64,000 nt of DNA from Lachnospiraceae bacterium (GCA_009911035.1 QXWO01000002.1:124001-188000), one strand, 5' to 3'; counted from the stretch's first letter, positions 51,530-60,731 are shown. Numbers and translations are program-made. The notes: generated by a model from the letters alone, not told the origin.

Positions 51530-53635
51530 TCATATCCCCACTTCCAGCTCACTTGTCCCTTCATTCCTCCCCTGCAGCAATATCTTCATCACCGCATACC
51601 CGTCACTTCCCGCAACTTTTTTCACCATATCATCCCTCAAATGCATCTTTTCCACAAAATCCAGAATTCCCTGTTGGATCTCTTTCACCATATTTCCGTC
51701 GGCATCCGGTTCTTTCAATTGCACCCGGCAGATTAGTCTATCGCTCTTATCTTTATCCAGATAAAATCCCTTAAGGCTTCCCCGGGCGGAACTGCACAAA
51801 AGCTCCACTCCCAGATTATGTTCCTTTGCCGCGTCATGCCATTTCCAGATATCCCTGTTCATTTCCTGGGAAAACAGATAACTGACCAGCCGTCCCTTCG
51901 CCAGACAGGGCTCGCTCATATTGGGTTCTGCATTGTGGACTGAGTTTGTCCCAGCCAGAAGCCCCACTATTTCACAGTCCAGATTCCATATTTTATTTAC
52001 GATATACTCCAGTGCCATGGCGCCGCTCCCTGCCCAGCCCACATCCACCACAGCCACCCGCCTGCAGCCATTCAAAACTTTTTCATAATAAAGCTTTCCT
52101 GCGGCAAGCTGGTCCTGATAGTGGGAAAGCACTTCCTCCCAATGGGCAGTCAAATATGCCCTCACAAGCCCTGCATTTTTATTGGTCAGCTTCGTCTTGG
52201 GGGATACCTCTCCTTCCCCCCTGCTCTTTCCCCTGTAAGCAGGCTTATTGCTGGAAAAAGGGCTGCCCTCATCCCACAGCTCCGCTGCTAAACCCGGCAG
52301 TTCCCGGCACATATCATCCAGCATATCTTCAATTTCCATGCTCTGGAATATCTGCGCTAAGGTTTTGTCCTGATTTACCTTATGCTCCAGAAATCTTCTG
52401 AAATAGTCATATTTAAAATATCCGGCCGCCATCTTTGCCGCCGCCAGCCTGGACCAGTACACATATTCTGTCTTTTCTTCTCCTGATTCCTCAGGATAAA
52501 GCATCCGGTATGCCTTATGTAAGATTTCCCCATCCCGGGAAAGGAACAGAACCTTATCAATTTCATGGCATTTTACATATTCATGGATAAACTGGCAGTA
52601 CCCTGTCACAAACAAGCCGCCGTAAATAAACCCCATCTCATATTCCCGGCTGTATACCCTCATTCCATTATGAATATGGGTATTTACGATCCCCCGGTAC
52701 AGGGAGCCGGTTATCACAGACATATCCTCCGCCCGGTAAGGCATCCCTGCCAGATTGACATTCTGGTAAAATTCCGTGTCAAATCCGCATCTTTTTGCCA
52801 TCTTAATATCTGCTTCCGGGTGATCCCCCACATGCACATAGGTTTTGTCTTTCCCATAGGTTTCCCTTACCTTTTCAAAGAGCTTTCCCTCCCCTTTCGC
52901 TGCGCCTGTCTCACAGGATACAAAACAATGGTCTATTCCATGGAAGCCGCACTTTATCAAAAGGGTTTGTATTACCTCACCGGAAAGGTACATATCGGAA
53001 ACACAGACAATCCTTTTATCCTGCTTTTGTCCTTCCAAATGCCGGCTAAGATGCTGAAAAGTCTCCAGCATATAGGGATTTCCAAAGCAAAGTTCTTTCT
53101 CTGTCTCTATTTCTGTCCACATTCCTATTTGCACAGGAATTCCCGCCTGAATCTCCAGTTCTTCATAGATTTCTTCCAGCGTTACCTCATAACTGCCGCG
53201 TGTCCTTTTTGCCTTCTGTCTGGCATGCCACTCCGTCTCCCTGCGGATACGTTCAAAATCCGGGTATCCAAGCTTTTCTCCCACCTGGAAAAATAGATCC
53301 CCGGGGTTGGAGAAGGGGCGGAACAGCAACGTATCAAAGACATCAAAAGAAATAATGTCATATTGCAGCAGGCGCCGGGCAAATTCTTCCGGCGCCTCCC
53401 GAAGGGAAAGAGAAGACTCGCTGACCTTTTTCGGAGGGCATTTCTTCTCATCCGGATAAAAAATCTCCCGCTCCCATTTTCTGCGCAGAATTCCATAGGA
53501 AAGATTCATGCCGAGAAGAACGGCCCATGCATAGATCCTCCCCAGCTTTCCGGGTCTTCTCTGGCGCAGCCCGTGATACCTTCTTCTAATGGCAGGTACC
53601 CGGTTTACAAGTAACTGGTATAACTTCATTCTCAT
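51530..53635 (-). CDS. HAD-fold protein of the glycan locus (COG5610-like), with C-terminal domain shared with 56319-57752
   Basis: A 701-residue protein. After a basic N-terminus, residues 90-310 form a HAD domain: DIISFDVFDTLLFRPF (DxD nucleophile), IVCVSDMYLSGEVIQTLLIK (motif II Ser-Asp), AAKGEGKLFEKV (motif III Lys) and YVHVGDHPEADIKMAKRCG. The second half (about 350-700) has VLFLSRDGEILHKAYRML and VAVVDVGWAGSGAMALEYI; similar FLARDGWLLQYAAEIL and YALVDSGWTGTIQ occur in the 56319 protein, so both share a domain of unknown activity. HAD proteins of this type often accompany capsule genes; the phosphate substrate is unknown. Start at 53635 or 53629. Confidence 0.75.
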   Translation of the reverse strand: MRMKLYQLLVNRVPAIRRRYHGLRQRRPGKLGRIYAWAVLLGMNLSYGILRRKWEREIFYPDEKKCPPKKVSESSLSLREAPEEFARRLLQYDIISFDVFDTLLFRPFSNPGDLFFQVGEKLGYPDFERIRRETEWHARQKAKRTRGSYEVTLEEIYEELEIQAGIPVQIGMWTEIETEKELCFGNPYMLETFQHLSRHLEGQKQDKRIVCVSDMYLSGEVIQTLLIKCGFHGIDHCFVSCETGAAKGEGKLFEKVRETYGKDKTYVHVGDHPEADIKMAKRCGFDTEFYQNVNLAGMPYRAEDMSVITGSLYRGIVNTHIHNGMRVYSREYEMGFIYGGLFVTGYCQFIHEYVKCHEIDKVLFLSRDGEILHKAYRMLYPEESGEEKTEYVYWSRLAAAKMAAGYFKYDYFRRFLEHKVNQDKTLAQIFQSMEIEDMLDDMCRELPGLAAELWDEGSPFSSNKPAYRGKSRGEGEVSPKTKLTNKNAGLVRAYLTAHWEEVLSHYQDQLAAGKLYYEKVLNGCRRVAVVDVGWAGSGAMALEYIVNKIWNLDCEIVGLLAGTNSVHNAEPNMSEPCLAKGRLVSYLFSQEMNRDIWKWHDAAKEHNLGVELLCSSARGSLKGFYLDKDKSDRLICRVQLKEPDADGNMVKEIQQGILDFVEKMHLRDDMVKKVAGSDGYAVMKILLQGRNEGTSELEVGI

Positions 53636-53696
53636 TCCTGATGATGTCCTTCCTGCGTGTTTGAAAATTGCTTTCCTTTGACCGGGCTATCTGTCA

Positions 53697-55454
53697 TCAG
53701 CTCTCTGGCTGCATTCTCTGGTAAGCGCGGCAGACTTCTTTAGGATCTCCTGTCATCTGCAGCCTGCCCTTTTCAATCCACACACACCTAGTACAATGTT
53801 CCAGGATCGTACCCATTCCATGGGACACCATCAGCACCGTACTTCCTCCATGTATCATTTCCCGGATTCTTTTCAGGCTTTTTTTCCTGAAAAACTCATC
53901 CCCTACGGACAAAACCTCATCCAAAATCAGAATCTCCGCCGCCTCTCCCACAGTAGCAATGGCAAATCCAAGCCTTGAAACCATACCGCTTGAAAAGTTC
54001 TTTACCTTCTCCTCCATAAAATCCTGCAATTCGGCAAATTTGACAATATCTTCGTAATGTTCCTCCAGAAACTTCCTTGAATAGCCAATAATAGAACCGT
54101 TTAAGTAAACGTTCTCCCTTGCCGTAAGTTCTCCGTCAAATCCCGTTCCCAGAGTAAGAAGCTGGACTTTGCGCCTGTTGACCTCCACTTTTCCCTCTGT
54201 GGGCTTTAAGGCGCCGGATACAATCTTTAGAAGGGTGCTTTTTCCGGAACCATTCGTCCCTATAATCCCCACAACTTCTCCTTTATACACATTAAAGCTG
54301 ACATGATACAGTGCATAAAGCTTCCGGTAAGTGATCTGTCGTTTGATCATCTGGATAAAATAATCTTTCAATCCTGATGGATTGCTGGAAGATAGATGAA
54401 ATTCCATGGTCACATCCTTTACCCTGATAACCGGCTCCCCCAATTCCCGTTCCAGCTTTTCTTCCTGTATACGAGTGGAATACGGCTCATCCTTCAGATT
54501 GTAAATCAGTAGCTCTCCATCTTCATTATAGTCAAAATCATCTACCTGTATTTTCGGAATATAGTTTTCTTCGGGCTTCTTTTCTTCCCCGGTACCCCTG
54601 CCCAAAAGATTCCGAACTCTGAAAAGAATCAACTCCACTACTATGATCAAGATCAGAACTGTCAGAGCAAGAATCAGGTAAGTATTGTAAAATACTGACT
54701 TTTTTTGTCCTGGTTCTTTCTGTCCCTGACTGCTTTCTCCTCCAGCTCCTTTGGCTTCCAGATCTTCCCGCTTTATAGATTCCTGTGGATTTCCGGTTTC
54801 TTTTTCCCGTGGCGGTGGATTTTCATTTTCCGGTTGTGCCGCCTGTGGAACAGTCCCAGCCTCCGGAACCGCGGGTTCCCGGAGGGGTTCTGCTTCCCCG
54901 CCGATGCCTTCTGCAGGTTCCTGCCCCTCCTGCACATCTGCAGGGTTTTCTGCCGGAATCCGGGTGTCAACTTCCTCCCGGTCATCCCCCTCCGGTACAG
55001 GAACGCCAATATAGACGGGAGATGCGCCAAGCTGGGAGATCGTAAATTCTCCGCCCTCTGTCGTGCGGACAGAAGCGGCCGTGATTTCCAGAGAACCTTC
55101 TCCCGTGGCTATAGGCTGGAATTGAAGCCAGTATTTGATACTTTCCTCCCCTCCGGTTCCTGTAAGGGTCAGCACACCGCTTTCCTGATCCGCTTTATCC
55201 GCCCCGGAGATATACTGCATCCGCTGCTGGTCGTATTGAATTGTCACATGATATTCACCGATTCCGGCATCCCCGCGGATATAGACTCCTACAGGAAAGG
55301 TTTCGCCTTCCTGCCCGTTATACCAGTCAGAGCCAAAGGCAACGAATGCCTCCGCCGCCCACACATGCAATGGCTTAAGGAGCGCCATGCAAAGAAGGAT
55401 GACGGCCAAAGCCCTCCCTTTCCTGTATCCATTCATTCTTTTTCCCCCATACAT
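53697..55454 (-). CDS. Polysaccharide export ABC ATPase fused to a secreted cohesin-like domain
   Basis: A 585-residue fusion of unusual build. Residues 11-35 form a signal peptide (LAVILLCMALLKPLHVWAAEA). Residues 36-150 are an all-beta cohesin-like domain (VGVYIRGDAGIGEYHVTIQY; SGVLTLTGTG; GEGSLEITAASVRT). Residues 151-252 form a Pro/Glu-rich linker, and 256-280 a membrane helix followed by Arg residues. Residues 340-585 are a Wzt/TagH-type ATPase: Walker A GTNGSGKST (399-407), signature FSSGM (487-491), Walker B ILILDE (508-513), His 545. So the first domain lies outside and the ATPase inside. It pairs with the ABC-2 permease just upstream. Start could be 55454 or a Met a few codons later. 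Confidence 0.85.
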   Translation of the reverse strand: MYGGKRMNGYRKGRALAVILLCMALLKPLHVWAAEAFVAFGSDWYNGQEGETFPVGVYIRGDAGIGEYHVTIQYDQQRMQYISGADKADQESGVLTLTGTGGEESIKYWLQFQPIATGEGSLEITAASVRTTEGGEFTISQLGASPVYIGVPVPEGDDREEVDTRIPAENPADVQEGQEPAEGIGGEAEPLREPAVPEAGTVPQAAQPENENPPPREKETGNPQESIKREDLEAKGAGGESSQGQKEPGQKKSVFYNTYLILALTVLILIIVVELILFRVRNLLGRGTGEEKKPEENYIPKIQVDDFDYNEDGELLIYNLKDEPYSTRIQEEKLERELGEPVIRVKDVTMEFHLSSSNPSGLKDYFIQMIKRQITYRKLYALYHVSFNVYKGEVVGIIGTNGSGKSTLLKIVSGALKPTEGKVEVNRRKVQLLTLGTGFDGELTARENVYLNGSIIGYSRKFLEEHYEDIVKFAELQDFMEEKVKNFSSGMVSRLGFAIATVGEAAEILILDEVLSVGDEFFRKKSLKRIREMIHGGSTVLMVSHGMGTILEHCTRCVWIEKGRLQMTGDPKEVCRAYQRMQPES

Positions 55455-55516
55455 TCCAGATTTTCTCCGGGATACTGCGCCGCCGGGGCGGTGCAGACGG
55501 CCCTCCCCCTTTTGCG

Positions 55517-56329
55517 CTATATTTTCTGCATAACCTGATTTTCTTTTGATTTAAATATCAGCAGCCCCACCCCGAGGCTTCCAAAGCTCCAGACAAAGAG
55601 CTTTAACCACAGCTCCGGCCGGGGAACCGTTCCATACATGACACATTCTCTGGCAAATGCAATCATGGCATAAACGGGATTACACTCAATGACCCCCCTC
55701 ATGCCCTCCGACAGCCCGCTTACTGGGTAAAAGATTGCTGACAAATACATCCACAGCGTAAGCAGAACAGAATACAGATATTTAATGTCTGCAAAAAACA
55801 CATATGCCACAGCCAGTAAATAACCAATTCCCATAGAAAAAACCAGTCCAAATAAAACATCCAGAGGAAGCAGCGCCATCGTCCAGCTCAATTTTATGCG
55901 AAATACTGCCAGCATCATCACGTAGGCAATAAGCGTGTAGCCAAAGTTCACCAGTGACGTATAGATCCTTGACAGTATAAAGGTCTGCTTGGGCAGCTTT
56001 GCCCGCACCAGCAGCCCCTTATTATCCACCAGCGCTGTCATGGCAGAGTTGGTGGCGCCGGAAAACAGCGACCAGAACATTTGCCCGGTAAGAAAATAAA
56101 TGGGAAAGTTCTCAATGGATCTTTTGAACATGGTGGAAAAAATCAGCGACATTACTACCATATTCAAAAGCGGATTGAGCACGCTCCATATAATGCCCAG
56201 AGAGCTTCTTGCGTATTTGCGTTTGATTTCCCTGGCTGTCAGTTCATTGATCACAAATAAATATTGTTTAACATCTTCTTTTCGTCGCAGGAACTTTTTT
56301 GTCCTCCTGCGTTTACGCTTATGTCCCAC
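55517..56329 (-). CDS. ABC-2 type polysaccharide export permease
   Basis: A 270-residue TagG/Wzm-type permease. A basic N-terminus (MGHKRKRRRTKKF) precedes six helices; the cytoplasmic coupling stretch LTAREIKRKYARSSLGIIWS near residue 30 and LPKQTFILSRIYTSLVNFGY are typical. With the ATPase fusion downstream it would flip the lipid-linked polymer. The start overlaps the preceding gene by 11 bases, so translation is coupled. Confidence 0.92.
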   Translation of the reverse strand: MGHKRKRRRTKKFLRRKEDVKQYLFVINELTAREIKRKYARSSLGIIWSVLNPLLNMVVMSLIFSTMFKRSIENFPIYFLTGQMFWSLFSGATNSAMTALVDNKGLLVRAKLPKQTFILSRIYTSLVNFGYTLIAYVMMLAVFRIKLSWTMALLPLDVLFGLVFSMGIGYLLAVAYVFFADIKYLYSVLLTLWMYLSAIFYPVSGLSEGMRGVIECNPVYAMIAFARECVMYGTVPRPELWLKLFVWSFGSLGVGLLIFKSKENQVMQKI

Positions 56330-57752
56330 TTTTACATAAAGCCTTTCTTACATACATGAAATATTTGTACATCCGCTCCTGCCGCAGGTTTCCCCTTACA
56401 GTCCCCCCTGCTTTGGCAATACTTCCCTCCGGCCATCCGCTTTCCTTAAGCTTTTCCTTTTTCCTGTTAAGCTTTATTAAAATCTTACTGATAAATCTCT
56501 GGTTTTTGATTTCCGAAATACCCCAGTCCGCCGCCACCTTCTGTAACTGTAATTCCAGCACGTCATCACAAAACAGCAGTTCACCCAAAAGCAGCGCTTC
56601 TTCTTTGACAGGAGTCCCCATACACAGCTTAAGGAGTTTTTCCACAAATGCTGTATCTTCCTGTACCCCCTTAAAAAATCCCCAAAAAAAATCAAAAAAG
56701 AGAACGTCATGGTTTCTGCTGCCGCATCTTAAGCAGCCGGTATAGGCATGCAGATACTGTCCCAGCAGTTCTCTGTTGCGCTCCATCGTTTTTTGGTTGG
56801 GATTTCCCCTGCCATTTTCCCTTGGCAGATACCTTTCTCCCTTCTTTTCGTACCCAAGGGTCATACCTGCGGGGGAAGAACATACCGTCTCAAAAAGGCA
56901 TACGGAAAATTTCACTTTTCTGCGTATCCCCTTTTTGGGGGTAAGGTAATATCCATGATACCTGCCCGGCTCTGCCTTGGGGGGAAGTTCATACAGCCCG
57001 AAATAAAAGCCCTCCATTTTCCGCTCCCGTCCCAGCGCCGCTGACACAAGCTGCTGGAGGCTCATTTGGATGGTACCCGTCCACCCGCTGTCCACCAGGG
57101 CATAGGGGATTTCTTCCAGCATTCCCTCCTGGGTGAGATAGCCAATGGTATTGTCATAACATTCTTCCGAATGTATCCTCACATATTCCAAAAAGGCAGG
57201 AATCCCTGCCAAAACCTTTTTCAATTCCTGTATTTGTGTATAATTTAGCGGCGTTAAGTACTGTTCGCCAAATCCGGCAAGCTCTGCCACATGGCGCGCC
57301 TCCTCCTCTGTAAGTGCCGCTCTTTTCATCATTTTCTGAAAAGAAATATCAATTCCGCCGATACAGATCAATTCAACGCATTTTTCCCCCAGCAGTCTGT
57401 ACTGGGCCCTGCGGAGAGAATAGCGGGATACTTTCAGATATCTCATCTCAAAATCGTATCCCGCGTCTTCTGCAAGTATCTCCGCGGCGTATTGAAGAAG
57501 CCAGCCATCCCTTGCAAGGAAATACAGACGTCTGATCCCAAGGGAATGGGCCTTGTCCAGCGCCCACTTTGCAAAGGATGTTACAGACGGCGCAAATATA
57601 TGTAAAAAGATTCTGTCATAATCAGACAGTCCATTCTGACGGGCTATGGATTTTTCCAATGCCTGCAAATGAGGCGGGTTCTGCTCCAGTATGGCTCTGT
57701 ACTGCCAGAGACGCTGCTGGATACTCTCTTCCTTCTGTATTAGCCTGCCCAT
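56319..57752 (-). CDS. Glycan-locus protein sharing the FLARDG/DSGWTG domain with the HAD protein
   Basis: A 477-residue soluble protein without a named family that I can assign. Residues 55-260 contain IRRLYFLARDGWLLQYAAEI and PYALVDSGWTGTIQMSLQQL, matching the C-terminal half of the 701-residue HAD protein. The rest has GFYFGLYELPPKAEPGRYHG and a basic C-terminus. The HAD domain is absent here, so this may be a stand-alone version of a transferase-like module. Its first 131 bases overlap the end of the upstream GT2 gene. Confidence 0.65.
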   Translation of the reverse strand: MGRLIQKEESIQQRLWQYRAILEQNPPHLQALEKSIARQNGLSDYDRIFLHIFAPSVTSFAKWALDKAHSLGIRRLYFLARDGWLLQYAAEILAEDAGYDFEMRYLKVSRYSLRRAQYRLLGEKCVELICIGGIDISFQKMMKRAALTEEEARHVAELAGFGEQYLTPLNYTQIQELKKVLAGIPAFLEYVRIHSEECYDNTIGYLTQEGMLEEIPYALVDSGWTGTIQMSLQQLVSAALGRERKMEGFYFGLYELPPKAEPGRYHGYYLTPKKGIRRKVKFSVCLFETVCSSPAGMTLGYEKKGERYLPRENGRGNPNQKTMERNRELLGQYLHAYTGCLRCGSRNHDVLFFDFFWGFFKGVQEDTAFVEKLLKLCMGTPVKEEALLLGELLFCDDVLELQLQKVAADWGISEIKNQRFISKILIKLNRKKEKLKESGWPEGSIAKAGGTVRGNLRQERMYKYFMYVRKALCKSGT

Positions 57753-58581
57753 CCCATATGCCCTTCTTTCTGAATTTTCCCTCTGTTCTCTTGATCATTT
57801 CCAGTATCCGGGGCGGAATCACACATGCCGCTACAGGGCGCAGCGCATAAAACCACCCTGACGGAAATAAAATCCCAAGCTTTTTATAGCTGCGGTATCT
57901 GGTTTTTGCCTCATTGATGCGGTAATGTATCTTACGTTTCCGGTAGGATTCCCTGGTTTCCCTGTACCGGAAAAGAGATTCCTGAAGGTTATACCCTTTC
58001 TGCCCCCGTCCTACAAGACTCATAAATATTTCGTAATCCTCACAGCGCAGGGTTTCCTGGGTATCAAGATACCCCCGTTCCTGGTCAAACAGCTCCCTGC
58101 GGAACATGACAGAGGGATGGATATAAGGAGAATAACGGAAATAGTCTGCCATCTGGGGAATTTCCGGCATAGGACGCAGTCCCCAGACACCATTTTCATC
58201 AAACAGCTCCGCACTGGTCCCACACCATCCATATTCCGGATGACTTTCCAGAAAATCTACCTGCCGCTCCAGCCGGCATGGCATGGAAAAATCATCTGCA
58301 TCCATCCGGGCAATATATTTTCCTTTTGCCAGCCGTATACACTCATTTAAGGAAAACGCCAGTCCTCTGTTTTCTTCCCTTCCAGCAATGATGATGCGCT
58401 GGTCCAGTCCTCCCAGAGCCTGTACATTTTCCGCCGCCTCCGGGCATGAACCGTCATCCCAGATAATAAACTCAAAGTCTCTGAAAGTCTGGTTTAAAAT
58501 GGAGTTGACCGCATCCCGCAGAATTTGTCCGTCCCACTGATTATATACTCCCATAATGACGGAAACCATTGGCTGTTCCAT
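57622..58581 (-). CDS. Glycosyltransferase family 2
   Basis: A 319-residue GT-A enzyme. VSVIMGVYNQWDGQILRDAV starts the fold; FIIWDDGSCPEAAENVQ and YIARMDADDFSMPCRLERQ give the nucleotide-binding Asp and DxD, and LRCEDYEIFMSLVGRG has the catalytic ED motif. Start 58581 follows AGAGGA. After about residue 275 the sequence (GKFRKKGIWDGQANTEGREY onwards) is low-complexity and overlaps the next gene by 131 bases, so the natural end may have been lost by a frameshift. Confidence 0.85.
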   Translation of the reverse strand: MEQPMVSVIMGVYNQWDGQILRDAVNSILNQTFRDFEFIIWDDGSCPEAAENVQALGGLDQRIIIAGREENRGLAFSLNECIRLAKGKYIARMDADDFSMPCRLERQVDFLESHPEYGWCGTSAELFDENGVWGLRPMPEIPQMADYFRYSPYIHPSVMFRRELFDQERGYLDTQETLRCEDYEIFMSLVGRGQKGYNLQESLFRYRETRESYRKRKIHYRINEAKTRYRSYKKLGILFPSGWFYALRPVAACVIPPRILEMIKRTEGKFRKKGIWDGQANTEGREYPAASLAVQSHTGAEPASFAGIGKIHSPSEWTV

Positions 58582-58612
58582 GGGAAAATCCTCTTTTCCG
58601 CGCACGGATTCC

Positions 58613-59758
58613 TTATAGGGAACCCAGCGCCTTTTGATATACTTCTTTCATTGTCTTTCCTGTCTCATTTATGGTAAACTTCCCTGCCGATACCCTGCAG
58701 GCATCCGCCATCCGAATCCTGGTGCCTGCATCCTTACAGAGAAGCCAAATCGCTTCCTGAAAATCCTCCACATTATCCGGCCGGCAGACAATGCTGTTAA
58801 TGCCGTTTATGGCATATTCTCTGGTTCCCCGGTTATCCGCTGCAATCAGCGGTACGCCGCATAAAAGAGCTTCAATGGCAGCAACCCCCAGCCCTTCACG
58901 CCGGGAAGGGAACGCAAAACAGTCTGCGCTCCTTAGCACATCCTCCATATCTGTCCGGTATCCCAGAAAGCGCACCTGTTTTTCCAGATGTTTTTCTCTG
59001 ACTAATGCCTTTAACACTTTCTCATTCGGACCTTTTCCGCAGATACTGTAATATATATCTTTACTCCCAAGCCTGGAGATTGCTTCTATGATCACTTTCT
59101 GATTCTTATTGGCATTAAGCTCTGCCGCCGTAACAATGTGGAAAGCGTCCCTGGGTACCCCCAGCCTTTTACGCATCTTCTCTCCTGTTCCCTTATCCGG
59201 GCAGAATCTTTCAGGGTTCACACCCACGCCATGTATATGAACAATATTTCCCCCCGGGCGTAACAAAAAGCCCCGGGCTCTTACATAATCTTCTTTATTT
59301 ATGGTCACAAGCTGATTGGTAAATCTGGCAAGAAATCTTTCCGCCGGATAAAACAACAGCCAGTTTAAAAGCGGCGCTCCTTTATAAAAATGAAAGCCAT
59401 GAGCCGTATAGATCACATAGGGCCTGCGCCTTCCGGTTCCCGCCGCCGCCCTGCCTGCCACCCCTCCCATGGGATTGTGGCAATGAATGATATCAATATC
59501 ATTTTCTTCGATTACAGTCCGTAATTGTCTGATGGCTGCAATGTTTTCCCTGATTTTGACCGGGCTTTTGGCAATATCTATATGATGCAGAAAGATTCCC
59601 TGGCTTTTTAATTCCTTTTCATCAAAAGCATAAACAGGATTTCTGAAATTAGAGGCATAATGTACCTGACATCCCATCTCTCCTAACAGCTTCACATCAT
59701 TCTTTTCAAACTGCGGCAAAAAACCGCTGATCGTTGTTACAAAAAGGACTTTTCTCAT
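58613..59758 (-). CDS. Glycosyltransferase family 4, first transferase of the locus
   Basis: A 381-residue GT-B enzyme. MRKVLFVTTISGFLPQFEKN begins the acceptor domain, and IIHCHNPMGGVAGRAAA and YTAHGFHFYKGAPLLNW follow: this H-G-F-H-F-Y signature is usual in CapM/EpsD-like transferases that act early in polymer synthesis. The donor domain has VTAAELNANKNQKVIIEAIS and FAFPSRREGLGVAAIEALLCG (E-x7-E). ATG 59758 is chosen; an upstream GTG at 59773 is less likely. A strong hairpin (59790-59822) lies in its leader. Confidence 0.88.
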   Translation of the reverse strand: MRKVLFVTTISGFLPQFEKNDVKLLGEMGCQVHYASNFRNPVYAFDEKELKSQGIFLHHIDIAKSPVKIRENIAAIRQLRTVIEENDIDIIHCHNPMGGVAGRAAAGTGRRRPYVIYTAHGFHFYKGAPLLNWLLFYPAERFLARFTNQLVTINKEDYVRARGFLLRPGGNIVHIHGVGVNPERFCPDKGTGEKMRKRLGVPRDAFHIVTAAELNANKNQKVIIEAISRLGSKDIYYSICGKGPNEKVLKALVREKHLEKQVRFLGYRTDMEDVLRSADCFAFPSRREGLGVAAIEALLCGVPLIAADNRGTREYAINGINSIVCRPDNVEDFQEAIWLLCKDAGTRIRMADACRVSAGKFTINETGKTMKEVYQKALGSL

Positions 59759-59789
59759 TGGCGTCTGTTCCACTTATTTTTGTCAAACA

Positions 59790-59822
59790 GTTCCCCCGGC
59801 AGGGTTTCCCCTGCCAGGAGCT
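59790..59822 (-). promoter_or_regulatory. Strong hairpin in front of the first glycosyltransferase gene
   Basis: GGCAGGG (59798-59804) pairs with CCCTGCC (59809-59815), with an outer imperfect stem of CAG-TTCC and GGAG-CTG. No T-tract follows directly on the reverse strand. Possible attenuator or antitermination target. Confidence 0.5.
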
Positions 59823-59880
59823 GTGTTCCTATATCAACCACATGATGTTCGGAATAAATAAGATCTTATTTTTGTTGATT

Positions 59881-59914
59881 TGTAAGCCGTCCCCAAAAGG
59901 TGCGGCGTTTGTTT
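59881..59914 (+). repeat. Dispersed intergenic repeat, diverged copy
   Basis: TGTAAGCCGTC ... GTGCGGCGTTTGTTTC matches the ends of the copy at 20728-20762 but has CCCAAAAG in the middle. Confidence 0.4.
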
Positions 59915-59918
59915 CTAT

Positions 59919-60638
59919 TTATCCAAAATATTTCTTTCCACAGAAAACTGCGCCTGCTATGCCAAAGATCATGACAACTGTCGCTGCCGCTGCGGTCTCT
60001 CCGGTTTTCGGAGCTGCTGCAAGGCTTTCAACTTCAAGCTTGACAATGCTGATCGGTGAAAGACTTGCTGCCTCAAATGTTACAGAGCCGTTTGCTACGT
60101 TGGTAGGGATAATGGTCTCCCATGCACTGCCTGTATAATGCAGGATGGCAATAGCGTCGTTACTTGTGATGCTGGCCACATTCATTGTCACCACATAATT
60201 GCCATTTGCAGCCTTGACAGCATTCTGGGCATTCACTTCCACTACAGAAACCACAGAAGCGGTAACTCTCTTTGTGGGATCTGCCGCTGCTGCTGCAATA
60301 CTGCTGTAGCTGCTTGTGGACAACTGTGTATTTGCTTTTGCTGCTTCCATAAATGACGCACCAACAGAAGCCAGATTATTTAACAGTTGGTTCTGTACCG
60401 TTACTGCAACAGACTGTACGATCGTCTGGGATACTGTGGTCACAGTAAAGCCTTCTGAAACAGTTGTCACAGAAGTATATTCGGTGGCTGTCTTCATCTC
60501 AGTAACAACGGTTGACGCTGCCTGCCCGGGAGCAGGAGCCTCTGTGCCGGGTACTGTAGGGCTGGCTGCAAAAGCAGTCATTGATGCCGATGCCATTACT
60601 GTTATAGCAGACAGTAATGCTAAAACTTTTCTTTTCAT
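59919..60638 (-). CDS. Secreted protein with C-terminal APKTGE sorting signal
   Basis: A 239-residue protein. A signal peptide (MKRKVLALLSAITVMASASM, cleavage after AFA) is followed by a Thr/Val-rich region (VTEMKTATEYTSVTTVSEGF). A beta-rich part (90-205) resembles a small IgG-like or fibril repeat. The C-terminus is a classic sorting signal: APKTGE (209-214), hydrophobic helix, then GKKYFG. The adjacent class B sortase is a natural candidate to process it; Clostridial class B sortases accept PxTG-type motifs. SD AAGGAGG precedes ATG 60638; the frame is also open to 60668. It might prime the polymer or form its protein anchor (inference). Confidence 0.8.
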   Translation of the reverse strand: MKRKVLALLSAITVMASASMTAFAASPTVPGTEAPAPGQAASTVVTEMKTATEYTSVTTVSEGFTVTTVSQTIVQSVAVTVQNQLLNNLASVGASFMEAAKANTQLSTSSYSSIAAAAADPTKRVTASVVSVVEVNAQNAVKAANGNYVVTMNVASITSNDAIAILHYTGSAWETIIPTNVANGSVTFEAASLSPISIVKLEVESLAAAPKTGETAAAATVVMIFGIAGAVFCGKKYFG

Positions 60639-60731
60639 GATAATAGTTCCTCCTTTCCTACATCTCATGTGGTCTATATCAAATCCAGCTTGTGGTTTCC
60701 GGATTTAATACTTGTATACATCCCTGCGTAA

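Noticed and set aside
54705-55538. A 277-codon open frame on the plus strand
   Set aside because: Antisense to the cohesin-like part of the ABC fusion; Pro/Ser/Phe-rich shadow of the Pro/Glu linker.
59856-59871. Palindrome AAATAAGATCTTATTT as a terminator
   Set aside because: It has no loop and a weak AT stem; chance is a sufficient explanation in AT-rich intergenic DNA.
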